Assembly: GCF_000711955.1 (NCBI RefSeq)
Contig: NZ_KL543998.1
Location: 47,904 to 111,903 of the forward strand
DNA: 64,000 nt
Direction: 5' to 3'
Source of the DNA: Nevskia soli DSM 19509
Lineage (GTDB): Bacteria > Pseudomonadota > Gammaproteobacteria > Nevskiales > Nevskiaceae
The position numbers and the translations under genes were made by a program. Below, one piece after another: positions 26,494 to 36,151 of the stretch (its first letter is position 1; every line of letters starts with the position of its first letter). The notes under the pieces were generated by a model. It saw only the letters and a program-made list of their open reading frames with translations. It did not search any database and was not told the DNA's origin.

Positions 26494-27432
26494 TCACAGC
26501 TTCGACGTCATTTCCGGCACCGCCGTAAACAGGTCGGCGACCAGCCCGAAGTCCGCCACTTCAAAGATCGGCGCCTCGGCATCCTTGTTGATGGCGACGA
26601 TGGTGCGCGCGTCCTTGATGCCGGCCAGGTGCTGGATGGCGCCGGAGATGCCGATGGCGAAGTACAGTTCCGGGGCGATGATCTTGCCGGTCTGGCCCAC
26701 CTGCATGTCGTTGGGCACATAGCCGGAGTCGACCGCGGCGCGGGAAGCGCCGACGCCGGCCTTGAGCTTGTCGGCCAGGTCGTAGATGACCTTGAAGTTC
26801 TCGGAGCTGCCCAGGGCGCGGCCGCCGGAGACGACACGGCTGGCGGACTGCAGTTCGGGACGCTCGGACTTCTGCGCTTCGAGCTTGACGAAGCGGGTGT
26901 GGGTCGGCAGGGCGACGTCGACCGAGACCTTCTCGACGGCGGCGGAGCCGGTGGAGCCCACGGCGCTGAACGAGGCCAGGCGGATGGTGGCGACCACGGC
27001 CGGGGCGGCCGGGGCTTCCACGGTGACGATGGCGTTGCCGGCGTAGATCGGGCGATCGAAGCTGGTCGGCCCATGCACGGCCATGACGTCGGAAACCTGC
27101 TGCACGCCGAGCTTGGCGGCCACGCGCGGCAGGAGGTCCTTGCCGAAGGTGGTGCCGGGGGCGAAGACGTGGCTGTAGCCCTTCTTGGCCAGTTCGACGA
27201 CCTGGGGGGCGACGATGGCGGCGAGTTCGTTGTCGTTCTCGGCGCGGTCGATCTGCAGCACCTTGGTGACGCCGTCGAGCTTGGCGGCTTCGGCGGCGGC
27301 GGCACTGCCGTCCTTGGCGAAGATGGCGACTTCGATCTCGCCACCCACCAGCTTGGCGGCGGTGACGACCTTGGCGATGCTGCTGCTGAGTTTGCCGTCG
27401 GCCTGCTGGCCGATAATAAGAATCTTGCTCAT
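26494..27432 (-). CDS. etfA: Electron transfer flavoprotein alpha subunit
   Basis: The 312-residue protein has an N-terminal Rossmann-like domain beginning MSKILIIGQQADGKLS. The C-terminal FAD-binding domain shows RPELQSASRVVSGGRALGSSENF (about 192-214), GQTGKIIAPELYFAIGISGAIQHLAGI and INKDAEAPIFEVADFGLVADLF. With EtfB it accepts electrons from the acyl-CoA dehydrogenases of this locus and donates them to ETF:QO, encoded 1.6 kb upstream of etfB. The start is 12 bp after the etfB stop, so the two genes form an operon. Confidence 0.97.
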   Translation of the reverse strand: MSKILIIGQQADGKLSSSIAKVVTAAKLVGGEIEVAIFAKDGSAAAAEAAKLDGVTKVLQIDRAENDNELAAIVAPQVVELAKKGYSHVFAPGTTFGKDLLPRVAAKLGVQQVSDVMAVHGPTSFDRPIYAGNAIVTVEAPAAPAVVATIRLASFSAVGSTGSAAVEKVSVDVALPTHTRFVKLEAQKSERPELQSASRVVSGGRALGSSENFKVIYDLADKLKAGVGASRAAVDSGYVPNDMQVGQTGKIIAPELYFAIGISGAIQHLAGIKDARTIVAINKDAEAPIFEVADFGLVADLFTAVPEMTSKL

Positions 27433-27444
27433 GTCATTTAGTCC

Positions 27445-28191
27445 TTAGATCAGGCCCTTGCCTTTGAGAGCCGCGATCAGCTCGTCGACGGTCTTCACCA
27501 CCACGCCCTTGCTGCGCTTCGGGGGGGCGACGGTCTTGCTGGCCTTGAGGCCGGCGCCGGCGGTGACGCCCAGGTCGGCCAGGGTGACGGCTTCGATCGG
27601 CTTCTTCTTGGCCTTCATGATGTCGGGCAGCTTTAGGTAGCGCGGCTCGTTCAGGCGCAGGTCGGCGGTGATGACGGCCGGCAGGTCGATTTCCAGGGTT
27701 TCCAGGCCGGCGTCGACTTCACGGGTGACGGTGGCCTTGCTGGCTTCGAGTTCAACCTTGGAGGCGAAGGTCGCCTGGGGCAGGTCGAGCAGGGCGGCGA
27801 CCATCTGGCCGGTCTGGTTGGCGTCGTCGTCGATGGCCTGCTTGCCCAGCAGGAACAGGTTGGCGCCTTCTTTCTTGAACACGGCGGCCAGGGCCTGGGC
27901 GGCGGTCAAGGGCTGGACCTCGCCTTCTTCCTTGACGTGCACGGCGCGGTCGGCGCCGAAGGCCAGGGCGGTGCGCAGGGTTTCTTCGCACTTGGCGCCG
28001 CCGATGGTGACGGCGACGATTTCGGTGATCTTGCCCTTTTCCTTCAGGCGCACCGCCTCTTCCATGGCGATTTCATCGAACGGGTTGACGCTGAACTTCA
28101 CGCCGTCCGTTACCACGCCGGAACCGTCCGGCTTCACCTGGATGCGGACGTTGTAGTCCACCACTCGTTTGACGCTGACCAATGCTTTCAT
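27445..28191 (-). CDS. etfB: Electron transfer flavoprotein beta subunit
   Basis: The 248-residue protein begins MKALVSVKRVVDYNVRIQVK and contains NPFDEIAMEEAVRLKEKG (about 38-55), the AMP-site strand and the LGKQAIDDDANQTGQMVA segment (about 118-135) typical of EtfB. It also has the recognition-loop region near the C-terminus (LPDIMKAKKKPIE) that contacts partner dehydrogenases. It forms the heterodimer with EtfA. The upstream region holds tandem copies of a hairpin repeat, which separate it from the carbonic anhydrase gene. Confidence 0.97.
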   Translation of the reverse strand: MKALVSVKRVVDYNVRIQVKPDGSGVVTDGVKFSVNPFDEIAMEEAVRLKEKGKITEIVAVTIGGAKCEETLRTALAFGADRAVHVKEEGEVQPLTAAQALAAVFKKEGANLFLLGKQAIDDDANQTGQMVAALLDLPQATFASKVELEASKATVTREVDAGLETLEIDLPAVITADLRLNEPRYLKLPDIMKAKKKPIEAVTLADLGVTAGAGLKASKTVAPPKRSKGVVVKTVDELIAALKGKGLI

Positions 28192-28205
28192 GCTCTCTTC
28201 CTGTA

Positions 28206-28308
28206 GTAGACGTCCTGTCTAAACCGCCAGGCATCCATGCCTGGACTGTTCAAATAAGCGAAACATCCTGTCCGAACTACCGGGCTGCCTGCCCGGAATG
28301 CTTGAAAC
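28206..28308. repeat. 52-bp hairpin repeat, copies B and C (upstream of etfB)
   Basis: Copy B at 28206-28257 matches copy A at 26421-26472, apart from a few substitutions that preserve the stem CCAGGCA/TGCCTGG. Copy C at about 28260-28308 is diverged (CCGGGCTGCCTGCCCGG core, preceded by ATCCTGTCCGAAC). The stem and flanks remain recognisable, so B and C are tandem with a period of about 53 bp. They fill the gap between the carbonic anhydrase gene and etfB. Confidence 0.75.
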
Positions 28309-28313
28309 CGGCT

Positions 28314-28985
28314 TCAGGCCTTGAACGGCTTGCGCCCCGTCAACTGCTCGCGGCGCCGGGTGAACTCCGCGGCGCTGCCGACGGAAAAATCGAGGTCGCG
28401 CACGCGCCCGTCCTTGAGGCCATAGACCCAGGCATGCACCTGCAGTTCCTGGCCGCGCTCCCAGGCATCGCGCACGATGGTGGTCTCGCAGACGTTGCCG
28501 GCCTGCTCGATGGCGTTCAGCTCGCACAGGCGGTCGGCGCGCGACTCGTCGTGTTCGATCGACAGCAGCTCGTGGCGGTGGTCGTCGGCGACGTCGCGCA
28601 CGTGCTGCAGCCAGTTGTCGGCCAGGCCGATGCGCGGCCGCTCCAGCGCCAGGCGCACACCGCCGCAGCCGTAGTGGCCGACGACGAGAATGTGCTTGAC
28701 CTTCAGCACTTCCACCGCGAACTGCAGCACGGAGAGGAAGTTGAGATCGCTGTGCACCACCACATTGGCGACATTGCGGTGGACGAACACCTCGCCCGGC
28801 GGCAGGTCGATGATCTCGTTGGCCGGGACGCGGCTGTCGGCGCAGCCGATCCACAGGTATTCGGGCGACTGCTGCTTGGCAAGTGCGGCAAAGAAACCGG
28901 GGCGCTCCACTTCGGTGCGCAAGGCCCAGGAGCGGTTTCTTTGCAGCAGGTGATCGAGTGCAGTCACTTGGTCCTCGTCTTTCAT
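28314..28985 (-). CDS. can: Beta-carbonic anhydrase
   Basis: This 223-residue protein has the type I beta-carbonic anhydrase zinc site: C48 and the Asp/Arg pair in CADSR (48-52), and H104 and C107 in HYGCGG. It begins MKDEDQVTALDHLLQRNRSW, matching the E. coli Can family in length and N-terminus. It interconverts CO2 and bicarbonate in the cytoplasm. Its place between etfB and ETF:QO within a locus that encodes a biotin-dependent carboxylase suggests it supplies bicarbonate for AtuCF; that link is inference from position. Confidence 0.94.
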   Translation of the reverse strand: MKDEDQVTALDHLLQRNRSWALRTEVERPGFFAALAKQQSPEYLWIGCADSRVPANEIIDLPPGEVFVHRNVANVVVHSDLNFLSVLQFAVEVLKVKHILVVGHYGCGGVRLALERPRIGLADNWLQHVRDVADDHRHELLSIEHDESRADRLCELNAIEQAGNVCETTIVRDAWERGQELQVHAWVYGLKDGRVRDLDFSVGSAAEFTRRREQLTGRKPFKA

Positions 28986-29031
28986 GGGCGGGGCTATGGC
29001 TTACGGGCCGACAGCCTAACCCGCCCGCACA

Positions 29032-30693
29032 TTACATGTTGGGATAATTGGGGCCGCCGGAACCTTCCGGCGCCACCCAGGTGATGTTCTGTGCCGGGTC
29101 CTTGATGTCGCAGGTCTTGCAGTGCACGCAGTTCTGCGCGTTGATCTGGAATTTCCTGGCGCCATCCGGCGCCGCGATCACTTCGTACACGCCCGCCGGA
29201 CAGTAGCGCTGCGCCGGCTCGTCGTACATCGGCAGGTTCTTGCCGATGGGGATGCTCGGATCGGTCAGCTTGAGGTGGACCGGCTGGTCCTCTTCATGGT
29301 TGGTGCTGGAGATGAAGACCGAGGACAGCTTGTCGAAACTGATGACGCCGTCCGGCTTCGGGTACTCGATCTTCCGGCTCTCGGCCGCCGGCTTGAGCGT
29401 GGTGTAGTCCGGGGTGTTGTCGTGCAGGGTGATCGGGCTCTTGCCGCCAAACCAGTTCTGGTCGATGTAGTTGAAGGCCGCACCGAACAGCACGCCGTAC
29501 TTGTGCATGGCCGCGCCGAAGTTGCGGTCGCGGTACAGCTCATCGTAGAGCCAGCTGGCCTTGAAGGTTTCGGTGTAGCTGTTCAGCTCGTCGCCGCCTT
29601 CGGAGCCGCCCAGCAGCGCGGCCGCGGCGGCATCGGCCGCCAGCATGCCGGACTTCATGGCGGTGTGGCTGCCCTTGATCTTGGAGAAGTTGAGGGTGCC
29701 GAGATCGCAACCGATGAGGGCGCCGCCCGGGAAGACCATCTTGGGCAGGGAGTTGTAGCCGCCCTTGCAGATGGCGCGGGCGCCGTAGGAAACGCGCTTG
29801 CCGCCTTCCAGGTATTGCTTCAACACCGGGTGGTGCTTGATGCGCTGGAATTCGTCGAACGGGGACAGGTAGGGATTGCTGTAGGACAGGTCGACGATGA
29901 GGCCGACGTAAACCTGATGATTTTCCAGATGGTAGAGGAAGAAGCCGCCGGGGTTGGCGCTGTTGAGCGGCCAGCCGGCGCCGTGGATGACCAGACCCGG
30001 CTCGTGCTTGGCCGGGTCGATGGTCCACAGCTCCTTCAGGCCGATGCCGTAGTGCTGCGCATCGGACTTCTCGTCCAGCTTGTAGTGCTTGAGCAGGCGC
30101 TTGCCGAGGTGGCCGCGGCAGCCTTCGGCGAACAGGGTGTACTTGGCGCGCAGCTCGATGCCGGGGGTGAATACGCCTTCCTTGTGCTTGCCGCTATGGT
30201 CGACGCCCATGTCGCCGATCTGCACGCCGCGCACCACATTCTTTTCATCGATGAGAATCTCCTGGGCGGCGAAGCCGGGGTAGATCTCAACACCCAGGCT
30301 TTCGGCCTGCTGCGCCATCCAGCGGCACAGGTTGCCCAGGGAGATGATGTAGTTGCCCTCGTTGTGCATGGTCTTGGGCACGAACGGACCGGGCGTCTTG
30401 ATGCCCTTCTCGGGGCTGGTGAAGAACCACACTTCGTCGCGCTTCACCGGGGTGTTCAGCGGCGCGCCCAGTTCCTTCCAGTTGGGGAACAGCTCGTTCA
30501 GGGCGCGCGGCTCGAATACCGCACCGGAGAGGATGTGCGCGCCGACTTCGGAGCCTTTTTCAACCAGGCAGACGGAGATGTCCTTGCCCGCTTCGGCGGC
30601 CTTCTGCTTGATGCGGCAGGCAGCGGCAAGGCCGGCCGGACCGGCGCCGACGACGAGGACGTCGTATTCCATTACATCGCGTTCAACGCTCAT
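29032..30693 (-). CDS. etfD: Electron transfer flavoprotein:ubiquinone oxidoreductase
   Basis: The 553-residue protein has an N-terminal FAD Rossmann motif VVGAGPAGLAAA at about 14-25, the GAHILSGAVFEPRALNEL segment, and YNSLPKMVFPGGALIGCDLGTLN and KGSHTAMKSGMLAA in the middle. A C-terminal 4Fe-4S cluster region has CVHCKTCDIKDP plus an upstream cysteine in RYCPAGVYE. It is a monotopic inner-membrane enzyme that passes electrons from ETF to ubiquinone. The symbol is a conventional one; many genomes leave it unnamed. It lies 46 bp from the carbonic anhydrase gene on the same strand. Confidence 0.95.
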   Translation of the reverse strand: MSVERDVMEYDVLVVGAGPAGLAAACRIKQKAAEAGKDISVCLVEKGSEVGAHILSGAVFEPRALNELFPNWKELGAPLNTPVKRDEVWFFTSPEKGIKTPGPFVPKTMHNEGNYIISLGNLCRWMAQQAESLGVEIYPGFAAQEILIDEKNVVRGVQIGDMGVDHSGKHKEGVFTPGIELRAKYTLFAEGCRGHLGKRLLKHYKLDEKSDAQHYGIGLKELWTIDPAKHEPGLVIHGAGWPLNSANPGGFFLYHLENHQVYVGLIVDLSYSNPYLSPFDEFQRIKHHPVLKQYLEGGKRVSYGARAICKGGYNSLPKMVFPGGALIGCDLGTLNFSKIKGSHTAMKSGMLAADAAAAALLGGSEGGDELNSYTETFKASWLYDELYRDRNFGAAMHKYGVLFGAAFNYIDQNWFGGKSPITLHDNTPDYTTLKPAAESRKIEYPKPDGVISFDKLSSVFISSTNHEEDQPVHLKLTDPSIPIGKNLPMYDEPAQRYCPAGVYEVIAAPDGARKFQINAQNCVHCKTCDIKDPAQNITWVAPEGSGGPNYPNM

Positions 30694-30798
30694 TTTTCGT
30701 GCTCTCGGACCGGCGCGCAGCAGCGCCTTGGCGGTTTCGGACGGGTGGGACTGGCTATTTTACCGTCTCGGGAGCCTTTGGCGACTGGCCGACGGGCG

Positions 30799-32610
<1,812 letters not shown>

Positions 32611-32712
32611 ATTCGTCAGTCCCTTGCGGGATTTATCTGCGACATCACGCCAATTCGGCGCCAGCCCTAGCTTGCCTCAGCCGGCAACTCCGCGCCACAA
32701 CAATATCCCTTA

Positions 32713-33252
32713 CTATATTGCCAGGAAATGCATCCCGAGCGCGAGCAGCACGGCGGCATAGACGGCGGCCAGCACGTCGTCGAGCATGATGCCCAGGCCG
32801 CCTTCGACACGGCGGTCGAACCAGGCGATGGGCCAGGGCTTCCAGATGTCGAACAGGCGGAACAGGACGAAGGCCGCCAGCAACCACCACCAGTCGCCAT
32901 GCCCCGTCCGGCCCAGCGCCGGCAGCAAGGGGATGCAGGTGATGAGCAGGCCCACCACCTCGTCGAAGACGATGCCGCCGTAGTCGTGCACACCCAGGCG
33001 CTCGGCGCTTTCGCCGCAGATCCAGCAACCGAAGGCGAACAGCACGACCAATAACGCAAGGTAGGCCGGCAGGGACAGGTGCAGCGGCAGCAACAGCAGC
33101 CACAGGGGAATGGCGGCCACGGTGCCGGCGGTGCCCGGGGCCTTCGGCGACAGGCCGGAGCCGAACCAGAACGCCAGCAGGTGCACCGGCGAGCGGAATA
33201 CCGTCGCCGCGGGCACCCGCAGGGAATTCTTGTCGCGCCTGGGCTCGCTCAT
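32713..33252 (-). CDS. pgpA: Phosphatidylglycerophosphatase A
   Basis: The 179-residue protein from the ATG at 33252 has the PgpA signature GSGLSPKAPGTAGTVAAIPLW near residue 25, GGIVFDEVVGLLI near 90 and the C-terminal GLGIMLDDVLAAVYA (about 150-164), whose acidic residues bind magnesium. Three to four membrane segments are evident. It dephosphorylates phosphatidylglycerophosphate to phosphatidylglycerol. The start overlaps the murI stop (TGATG). PgpA commonly follows thiL; here murI lies between them. Confidence 0.94.
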   Translation of the reverse strand: MSEPRRDKNSLRVPAATVFRSPVHLLAFWFGSGLSPKAPGTAGTVAAIPLWLLLLPLHLSLPAYLALLVVLFAFGCWICGESAERLGVHDYGGIVFDEVVGLLITCIPLLPALGRTGHGDWWWLLAAFVLFRLFDIWKPWPIAWFDRRVEGGLGIMLDDVLAAVYAAVLLALGMHFLAI

Positions 33253-34052
33253 GCCGGCAGCGCCGAGGCGACGATGGGCAGGCCCCACAGCCGCGAGCCT
33301 ATGGTCTTCAGGTGCTGCGGCGCGCCGCTGGTGAACCACTCCACCTCGCCCGGCCCAAGCCGGTCTGCGCGCAGGTCCTCGCCGTTGCCGTCGCCTTTCA
33401 ACACGTTCTCGACGCGGCGCGCCACCGCCTCACCGGTATCGAGCAGCTTCACCTCGGGGCCGACCACCTGCTGGATCAGCGGCCGCAGGAAGGGATAGTG
33501 GGTGCTGCCCAGCACCACCACGTCGGCGCCGCCGGCCAGCAGGGGCGCGGTGTAGCGCTCGACCAGCACCCGCGTTTCGGCGCTTTCCAGTTCCCCCGCC
33601 TCGACCCGCTCAGGCAGGCCGGGGCAAGGCTGGGTGATGATGCGCACGCTGCCGGCATGGCGGTCGATCAGCTTGTGCAGCTTTTCGCCCGACAGGGTGG
33701 CGACGGTGGCGAGCACGCCGACCACGCCGCTGCGGGTCAGCGCCACCGCCGGCTTCACCGCCGGCTCCATCCCGACGAAGGCATTGGAATAGTTGGCGCG
33801 CAGGTATTCCACCGCGGCGACGGTGGCGGTATTGCAGGCGACCACGACCAGCTTGGCGCCGCGCCCGAGCAGGAAATCGGTGATGGCCACCGTGCGCGCG
33901 ATGATCTGCTGCTGCGATTTGCCGCCGTAGGGACAATGGCCGCTGTCGGCGACATAGATGAAGTTCTCATGCGGCAGGCGGCGCACCATTTCGCGCAACA
34001 CCGACATGCCGCCGAGGCCGGAGTCGAACACTCCGATGGGCGCGTCATTCAT
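33249..34052 (-). CDS. murI: Glutamate racemase with second catalytic cysteine replaced by serine
   Basis: The 267-residue protein has the MurI fold with VFDSGLGGMSV at 8-18, VADSGHCPYGGKS at 34-46 and the first catalytic motif VACNTAT (C73). The second catalytic motif, normally LGCTHYP, reads LGSTHYPFL with S183 (codon AGC at 33504-33506). Racemisation between L- and D-glutamate uses two cysteines acting as acid and base from opposite faces, so this enzyme would be expected to be weak or asymmetric. It might also have shifted function, or the serine may be tolerated. The rest of the protein is intact, with no frameshift. It lies between thiL and pgpA. Confidence 0.88.
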   Translation of the reverse strand: MNDAPIGVFDSGLGGMSVLREMVRRLPHENFIYVADSGHCPYGGKSQQQIIARTVAITDFLLGRGAKLVVVACNTATVAAVEYLRANYSNAFVGMEPAVKPAVALTRSGVVGVLATVATLSGEKLHKLIDRHAGSVRIITQPCPGLPERVEAGELESAETRVLVERYTAPLLAGGADVVVLGSTHYPFLRPLIQQVVGPEVKLLDTGEAVARRVENVLKGDGNGEDLRADRLGPGEVEWFTSGAPQHLKTIGSRLWGLPIVASALPA

Positions 34053-34096
34053 GAAAGCCGCTCATCCAATGCCGTGATGGGAGGTTGATGGAAGTT

Positions 34097-35053
34097 TTAT
34101 GGGAAGTGATTGTAGCCGCGCAGCTCGACCGCCAGCGTCCGACCGCCGGCATCGAGCCAGCGCAGGCCGGGCTCGCGGGTGATGCGCCCGATATGGTGGA
34201 GCGGCACATCGAGCTTGCGCCGCGCCTCTTCGAACCGCTCCGGCGGAATGCACAGGCAGAGCTCGTAGTCGTCGCCGCCGGCGGCCTGCAACTGCAGCCG
34301 CGTGGCGGCGGGCGCGAGCCGCTGGAATGCTTCGGACATGGGCAGCTTGTCGGCCTGGATCTCGGCGCCGACCCAGCTGGCCTCAAGGATGTGCTGCAGG
34401 TCGCCGGCGAGACCGTCGGACAGGTCCAGCGCAGCATGGGCCAGGCCGCGCAGGCTGCAGCCCACGCTCAGCCGCGGCGTCGGGCGGTTGAGGCGCTGCT
34501 TGAGGAATTCGCGGTCGGCATCGAAGCGGGCGCACTGGGTGGCCAGCCCGAGCTGCAGCGCCAGCGCCGCATCGCCCAGGGTGCCGGTGACGCAGACCAC
34601 GTCGCCCGGCTTGGCGCAGCTGCGCCGGATGGCCTTGCCCGAAGGCACCGTGCCCATGGCGGTGATGGTGACGGAGAGCGGGCCCCGCGTGGTATCGCCG
34701 CCCACCAGGGAGATACCGGAGGGGCCGGCCAAGGCCTTGAGCCCCTGCGCGAAGGCCTCCAGCCAGGCTTCGTCTGCCTGCTCCAGGGTCAGGGCCAGCA
34801 CGAACCAGCGGGGCCGTGCCCCCATCGCCGCGAGATCGGAAAGACTGACCGCGAGGGCTTTCCAGGCAATGTCGCCGGGGCGGGCCTGCGCATCGAAATG
34901 GCGTCCGGCGACCAGGGTATCGGTGGTGACGGCGAGTTCCTCGCCGGCCGGCGGCAGCAACAGCGCGCAATCGTCGCCGACCCCCAGCAGCACATCGGCG
35001 GAGGCCGGCGACAGCAACTGGAAATGCTTGCGGATCAGCGTGAACTCATCCAT
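34097..35053 (-). CDS. thiL: Thiamine-monophosphate kinase
   Basis: With the ATG at 35053 (MDEFTLIRKHFQ) the product has 318 residues. The AIR-synthase-like ThiL signatures are present: VLLGVGDDCALL at 32-43, DTLVAGRHFD near 56, ALAVSLSDLAAMGARP near 77, SLVGGDTTRGPL near 118 and AALDLSDGLAGDL near 210. It phosphorylates thiamine monophosphate to thiamine diphosphate, the cofactor of SucA in this window. The order nusB-thiL-pgpA after the rib genes is common in proteobacteria; here it is interrupted by murI. Confidence 0.95.
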   Translation of the reverse strand: MDEFTLIRKHFQLLSPASADVLLGVGDDCALLLPPAGEELAVTTDTLVAGRHFDAQARPGDIAWKALAVSLSDLAAMGARPRWFVLALTLEQADEAWLEAFAQGLKALAGPSGISLVGGDTTRGPLSVTITAMGTVPSGKAIRRSCAKPGDVVCVTGTLGDAALALQLGLATQCARFDADREFLKQRLNRPTPRLSVGCSLRGLAHAALDLSDGLAGDLQHILEASWVGAEIQADKLPMSEAFQRLAPAATRLQLQAAGGDDYELCLCIPPERFEEARRKLDVPLHHIGRITREPGLRWLDAGGRTLAVELRGYNHFP

Positions 35054-35182
35054 CCCGGTCTCCGACAGCGGCACCGCCCCATACACCCCGCCGCATCGAT
35101 CATGGCCGATTCGCGGCTGGAGCCATTGTGCGCCACCGCTGCGCCCGGTGATACCGGGCCATGCGGCATCCCTGAAGCCGGC

Positions 35183-35629
35183 TTACAGGCCGGCGCCGAT
35201 TTCGCCGCCGCGCTTGGCGCGCGCCAGCTTGTCGAGCACGCCGTTGATGAACTTGAAGCCCTCTTCGGCGCCGAACACCTTGGCCAGGTTCACCGACTCG
35301 TTGACCACCACTTTCCACGGCACCTCGGGCTTGTAGATCAGCTCGTAGGCGCCGAGCAGCAGCACCGCATGCTCGACCGGATCCAGCTGCTCCAGCGGAC
35401 GGTCCAGATAGGGGGTTACCGCCTCGGTCAGTTCGGCGCGGGCCTGCACCACGCCGTGCAGCAGCTCGGCGAAGTATTCCGGATCGGCGCGCCCCAGACC
35501 TTCCGGCTGTTCGGCGAACTGGCGCAACAGTGCGTCCGGCGAGCTCTCGTTGACCAGCCACTGGTACAGCGCCTGCAGGGTGAGACGGCGCGCCAGACCG
35601 CGGCGGCTGGTGGGTGCGTTATCACTCAT
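35183..35629 (-). CDS. nusB: Transcription antitermination factor NusB
   Basis: This small all-helical protein (148 residues from the ATG at 35629; a GTG at 35638 would add three) has SRRGLARRLTLQALYQW at its N-terminus. The conserved Arg-rich helix binds boxA RNA with NusE. The C-terminal VPWKVVVNESVNLAKVFGAEEGFKFINGVLDKLA (about 108-141) is diagnostic. NusB promotes rRNA antitermination. The start overlaps the ribH stop by 8 bp, the usual ribH-nusB coupling. The 129-bp spacer to thiL shows no clear terminator. Confidence 0.95.
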   Translation of the reverse strand: MSDNAPTSRRGLARRLTLQALYQWLVNESSPDALLRQFAEQPEGLGRADPEYFAELLHGVVQARAELTEAVTPYLDRPLEQLDPVEHAVLLLGAYELIYKPEVPWKVVVNESVNLAKVFGAEEGFKFINGVLDKLARAKRGGEIGAGL

Positions 35630-36113
35630 CGATCGCACGCATCAGTCGGACCATCTCCAGCGCCGCGGCAGCGGCTTCGTAACCCTTGTTGTCGCGTCCC
35701 GGGCCGGTGCGCTCGGTCGCCTGCTGCGGCGTATTCACGGTGAGCACGCCGAAACCCAGCGGCACGCCGTAGATCTGCGAGGCTTCGCGCAGGCCGCGCG
35801 AGCACTCGCCGGCGACGAATTCGAAGTGCGGGGTATCGCCGCGGATCACCGCACCCAGGGTGATCACCGCATCGTAGCGGCCGCTCTTCATCAGCGCAGT
35901 CGCCGCCAGCGGCAACTCGAAGGCGCCGGGGGCGCGGAATTCCTCGACGTGCTTGTCCGTCACGCCCCAGTCCGACAGGCAGCGCCGGGCGCCGGTCAGC
36001 AGGGCATTGACCACGTCCACGTTCCAGCGCGTGACCAGCAGCGCCACGCGGGTTTTCTTGAATTCGCCCTTGCCCGGCTTCGGCGGTGCGTCGTAGCCGG
36101 TCTTGCCGGGCAT
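35622..36113 (-). CDS. ribH: 6,7-dimethyl-8-ribityllumazine synthase
   Basis: From the ATG at 36113 the protein has 163 residues. RVALLVTRWNVDVVNALLTGA is the substrate-binding N-terminal strand/helix, followed by APGAFELPLAATAL. GAVIRGDTPHFEFVAGE carries the catalytic histidine (about H89), and GFGVLTVNTPQQATER and KGYEAAAAALEMV follow. It condenses ribitylaminouracil with dihydroxybutanone phosphate in riboflavin synthesis. A TTG at 36155 could add 14 residues but has no support. It follows ribBA and precedes nusB. Confidence 0.95.
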   Translation of the reverse strand: MPGKTGYDAPPKPGKGEFKKTRVALLVTRWNVDVVNALLTGARRCLSDWGVTDKHVEEFRAPGAFELPLAATALMKSGRYDAVITLGAVIRGDTPHFEFVAGECSRGLREASQIYGVPLGFGVLTVNTPQQATERTGPGRDNKGYEAAAAALEMVRLMRAIDE

Positions 36114-36151
36114 CTTGCTTGTTTTAGTCGGCAACTGAGTGTACTTCCCGA

